NCBI RefSeq assembly: GCF_005047595.1
Contig: NZ_SUPL01000001.1
Coordinates: 186,001 to 250,000, forward strand
Origin: Pontimicrobium aquaticum
GTDB taxonomy: Bacteria > Bacteroidota > Bacteroidia > Flavobacteriales > Flavobacteriaceae
Direction of reading: 5' to 3'
DNA: 64,000 bases
Numbering within the stretch: the first letter of the stretch is position 1; each line of letters starts with the position of its first letter. A program made the translations under genes and the position numbers. Below are positions 60,974-64,000 of the stretch, piece after piece. The notes beneath the pieces are model-generated. The model saw nothing but the letters and a program-made list of their open reading frames with translations, did no database searches and had not been told where the DNA came from.

Positions 60974-62687
60974 TTAATTTATTCTGAATATAATCATCCA
61001 TTCGCTTTTCCATAATAGAAAGTGTTACCGTTCCTTCTTCAAGAATTACTTCATGAAATTCACGAATGTTAAATTTTTCTCCAAGAGCTTCTTCAGCTTT
61101 TTTACGGAGTTCTCTTATTTTTATTTCTCCTATTTTATACGATAATGCTTGTCCAGGCCACGAAATATAACGATCAGTTTCGGTAGTTACTTCATGAATG
61201 GATAGGGCTGTATTTTCAGCCATATAATTAAGCATTTGTTGTCTTGTCCACCCTTTTGCATGAACACCTGTATCTACTACCAATCTGCAAGCTCGCCACA
61301 TTTCGTAGGTTAATTGTCCAAATTTTTCATAAGGTGTTGTATAGATGCCCATTTCCTCAGCTAAATATTCAGAGTACAATCCCCAACCTTCACCATAGGC
61401 AGATAAATATAGGTTTCTTCTAAATTGTGGAATAGTTTCTGGTAATTCGTTGTTCAAAGACATTTGTAAATGGTGTCCTGGAACTGCTTCGTGAGCTGTT
61501 AATGCTGGAATTGTATAAAGTGTTCTACTCGGTAAATTGTAGGTGTTTACCCAATAAAATCCAGCAGTTGCATCACTATATGACCCTGAATATCTTCCGC
61601 CTGTATAATTTGGTGCAATTGCTGCTGGAACTGGAACAACACCATATGGTTTCCTTGGTAATGTGATGAAGTATTTTGGTAGTTCAGCATCAATTCTTTT
61701 TGAGATATCACGAGCGAACATTAATAGTTCTTTAGCTGTTTTTGGATAAAATTGTTCGTCTGTACGCAAAAATTTTAAAAAGTCTGCAAAGCTTCCTTCA
61801 AACCCTAAATCATCAATAATTTTTTGCATTTCTGCTTTAATTCTTGCCACTTCATTTAATCCAATTTGATGAATATCATCTGCTGTATACTTCGTGCTTG
61901 TAGTATAATAATTGATCCTATTTTGATAAAATGCTTCTCCATTAGGTGTCGAAGAAACCCCTAATCCTTTTCGGGTATTTGGAAAATAGTCATTCTCAAA
62001 ATAGCTTTTAATCTTCTTATATTGATTGACTGCGTTTTTTTGCACACTCACCTTGGCAACTTTAATGATTGAATCTTTTAGTGCTTTTGAAAACGAGTCT
62101 GGTAGGTTTTGGAATGGCTTATAAAATTCGCTTTTAGTAACATCTGAAACGATGTGCTTATCATACGTAATTTCATAATTATTAAACACTGCTTTTGGTT
62201 GTGAAATACCTTCTTTAACTCCTGCTCTTAATAAATCTAAATTATAATCAACTCGTTGTGGCAACTCTTCAAGCTGCTCTAAATATTTAATGACTTGCTC
62301 TTTGTTTTTGAATGTCCTATTAGCCATTCTACTTAAATTCAAATGAAAAGCTCTCTCATTTGTAATAGGATTCAAGTACATCTTAAACGTATGCGTATCT
62401 ATTTTATCCTGTAATACAAACAGTAGTAACTCTCTTGAAATTTGCTCAGATTCTGATAAGCCTTCAACACTAACTTTTTCTAATTCTGCTTTGAGTGATT
62501 TTGCAAAATCCGATTCTTCTTGATAGTATTTAATAGTGTTTTCAACAGATTCATTGCGCTTGAAATCGTAATTTCTATCTGCTTCATATTTTGCAATAAT
62601 GTCATTCAATTTATCGGAATTCGAAGAAGCTTTAAAAGCTAAAATTCCAAATAAAACGAAGACAACTAAATACTTGAGCAATTTCAT
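60966..62687 (-). CDS. DUF885 secreted metallopeptidase-like protein
   Basis: This is a 573-residue protein with a signal peptide (MKLLKYLVVFVLFGILAFKA). The zinc site is in LTAHEAVPGHHLQMSL (HExxxxHH form), followed by a Glu-containing helix (AYGEGWGLYSEYLAEEMG). DUF885 is a peptidase-like family with carboxypeptidase members. With the S9 peptidase in the same operon it fits breakdown of proline-rich peptides outside the cytoplasm. It lies 11 nt after the aldehyde dehydrogenase gene. Confidence 0.88.
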   Translation of the reverse strand: MKLLKYLVVFVLFGILAFKASSNSDKLNDIIAKYEADRNYDFKRNESVENTIKYYQEESDFAKSLKAELEKVSVEGLSESEQISRELLLFVLQDKIDTHTFKMYLNPITNERAFHLNLSRMANRTFKNKEQVIKYLEQLEELPQRVDYNLDLLRAGVKEGISQPKAVFNNYEITYDKHIVSDVTKSEFYKPFQNLPDSFSKALKDSIIKVAKVSVQKNAVNQYKKIKSYFENDYFPNTRKGLGVSSTPNGEAFYQNRINYYTTSTKYTADDIHQIGLNEVARIKAEMQKIIDDLGFEGSFADFLKFLRTDEQFYPKTAKELLMFARDISKRIDAELPKYFITLPRKPYGVVPVPAAIAPNYTGGRYSGSYSDATAGFYWVNTYNLPSRTLYTIPALTAHEAVPGHHLQMSLNNELPETIPQFRRNLYLSAYGEGWGLYSEYLAEEMGIYTTPYEKFGQLTYEMWRACRLVVDTGVHAKGWTRQQMLNYMAENTALSIHEVTTETDRYISWPGQALSYKIGEIKIRELRKKAEEALGEKFNIREFHEVILEEGTVTLSIMEKRMDDYIQNKLNE

Positions 62688-62698
62688 AATTATTCTTT

Positions 62699-64000
62699 TT
62701 AAATTTTTTGGCTAGTTAGTTTGCCATTAACATTTCGAATAATTCCTAATGGGTTTTCATTTTTTAACTCATCTGGAAGTAAGTCATTTGGCCAATCTTG
62801 AAAGCTAAATGGTCTTACAAATCGTTTAATCGAATCTACACCAACCGCTGTAAATCTCGAATCTGTTGATGCTGGATAAGGTCCTCCATGTAGCATTGAA
62901 GGACACACCTCAACACCAGTTGGAACTCCATTGAATATAATGCGTCCAACTCTATTTTGAAGCGCATTAACAACGTTAGAGTATTCTGCTACTTCATTAT
63001 CATCTGAAATAATAGTTCCAGTAAGTTGTCCTTCTAAATTAGAAATAATATCTTCTAATTGTTGTTTGTCTTCACACTGTACAACTAACGAAAATGGTCC
63101 AAATACTTCGTGATGTAATGTTGGATTATTTAAAAAAGTATCTCCTTCAACAGTTGTCACAACTTGTCTGGCATAATTAGGTTCTACATCATTTTCATAA
63201 CCAGCTAATACTTTTATTCCGCTTTGTGATAATGCTTTAGATTTATTGGTTTCATATGCTCCAGCAATATTTGGATGCAACATACAAGACGGTTCAACTT
63301 TTACGATTTCTTCAGCTAAAGTATTCACAAAACTGGTCAACCCTGCAGATTTCACACCAATAATCAAACCTGGATTTGTACAAAACTGCCCTGTTCCTAA
63401 AGTAATTGAGCCTGCATACGTTTTAGCAATTGTTTCAGCTCTATTATTTAATGCTTGTGGCAAAATAACAACTGGATTAATACTTCCCATTTCAGCAAAT
63501 ACTGGAATTGGTTCATCTCGTTTTGCAGCTAAATCGTATAATGCGCGACCACCATGAATACTGCCTGTAAAACCAACTGCCTTCACTTTAGGATGCTGTA
63601 CTAATTGTTGTCCAACTTCTATTCCGCTAGAATTAAGGTTAGAAAATACACCATTAGGCATACCAGTTTTTTCTGCAGCCTTAATCACTGCACTACTAAC
63701 CATTTCGCCTGTTGCTGCATGCATTGGATGCGATTTTACAATTACAGGGCATCCTGATGCAATGGCTGCTGCTGTATCTCCTCCTGCTGTTGAAAATGCG
63801 AATGGAAAGTTGGATGCTCCAAAAACAACAACTGGTCCTAAAGGCACATTCATTTTTCGTAAATCTACTTTGGGTAGTGGTTTTCTATCTGGTTGTGCAG
63901 TATCTATAGATGCATCTACCCAATTACCTTCTTCTACATGATTCGCAAAAGCACGTAATTGCCCAAGTGTTCTTCCTCTTTCTCCCTTGGCTCTTCCATT
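62699..64000 (-). CDS. Aldehyde dehydrogenase, alpha-ketoglutaric-semialdehyde type (5' end outside window)
   Basis: The frame is open through the right edge (residues NGRAKGERGRTLGQLRAF at the edge), so the ATG at 63853 is not the start. The 433 visible residues include GASNFPFAFS, general-base Glu in VFAEMGSINP and nucleophile Cys in GTGQFCTNPG. The long-loop form and MxGGPYPASTDSRFTAVG are those of 2,5-dioxopentanoate dehydrogenases. It would finish hydroxyproline breakdown to alpha-ketoglutarate. It is the first visible gene of the operon. Confidence 0.9.
   Translation of the reverse strand, partial: NGRAKGERGRTLGQLRAFANHVEEGNWVDASIDTAQPDRKPLPKVDLRKMNVPLGPVVVFGASNFPFAFSTAGGDTAAAIASGCPVIVKSHPMHAATGEMVSSAVIKAAEKTGMPNGVFSNLNSSGIEVGQQLVQHPKVKAVGFTGSIHGGRALYDLAAKRDEPIPVFAEMGSINPVVILPQALNNRAETIAKTYAGSITLGTGQFCTNPGLIIGVKSAGLTSFVNTLAEEIVKVEPSCMLHPNIAGAYETNKSKALSQSGIKVLAGYENDVEPNYARQVVTTVEGDTFLNNPTLHHEVFGPFSLVVQCEDKQQLEDIISNLEGQLTGTIISDDNEVAEYSNVVNALQNRVGRIIFNGVPTGVEVCPSMLHGGPYPASTDSRFTAVGVDSIKRFVRPFSFQDWPNDLLPDELKNENPLGIIRNVNGKLTSQKI

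Overview
The window looks like chromosomal DNA of a marine-type member of the Flavobacteriaceae (Bacteroidota). The DNA is AT-rich, and many lipoproteins carry short lipoboxes. One secreted peptidase ends in a type IX secretion (T9SS) sorting domain. Several genes are preceded by the Bacteroidota promoter form (TTG or TTTG, about 17-19 nt, then TAnnTTTG). Several gene families (GAF/unknown, DUF4407, M56 with a BlaI partner, short arginine decarboxylase with a deoxyhypusine-synthase-like protein) are typical of that group. No phage, IS element or CRISPR array is visible.

Layout. (1) 1-5361, plus strand: an arsenosugar locus. It holds the 3' part of radical-SAM ArsS, a secreted rhodanese, a DUF2064 glycosyltransferase, a purine nucleoside phosphorylase, DoxX, arsenite methyltransferase ArsM, a DUF547 protein and a second glycosyltransferase. 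(2) 5367-13078: a GH113-like lipoprotein on the minus strand, then a plus-strand run of FAD oxidoreductase, membrane polyferredoxin, two GT2 enzymes and a polytopic GT-C enzyme. (3) 13164-14375: an LRR-like lipoprotein. (4) 14437-19553, minus strand: a polyamine operon (speA, speB, deoxyhypusine-synthase-like gene, two small proteins, RMD1 family). Its leader RNA has a good promoter, several hairpins and a 50-codon ORF. (5) 19597-21083: a cold-shock protein with a long 5' UTR and a pseudouridine-synthase paralogue lacking the catalytic Asp. (6) 21099-28362, minus strand: a compact eight-gene run with TesB, an HI0933 flavoprotein, mevalonate-pathway enzymes, a UbiA prenyltransferase and a nitrilase. 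(7) 28515-38158: a propeller-like lipoprotein, a 1235-aa phosphoesterase/kinase-like/beta-barrel protein, MsrA/MsrB, an HD domain fused to a Pycsar-type membrane domain, and a GAF protein. (8) 38253-41459, minus strand: a MacAB-like exporter and tRNA-Leu(UAG). (9) 41564-46227, plus strand: an M20 dipeptidase, an S9 peptidase and an EamA transporter. (10) 46273-55494: a palindromic repeat, a T9SS-secreted M28 peptidase, a BlaI/M56 pair with visible operators, DUF4407, and a three-domain kinase/M23/aminotransferase fusion. (11) 55503-64000: a STAS protein, a GNAT, and a minus-strand hydroxyproline and proline-peptide catabolic operon that runs off the right edge.

The points most worth checking are these: two palindromic repeat elements that sit in frame inside two different glycosyltransferase genes; the structured speA leader with its small ORF; the phosphoesterase/kinase-like/barrel protein; the HD-PycTM fusion; and the possibility that the arsenosugar locus extends into a redox pair and a lipid-linked glycosyltransferase set. 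Product calls are by eye from motifs. No searches were run.
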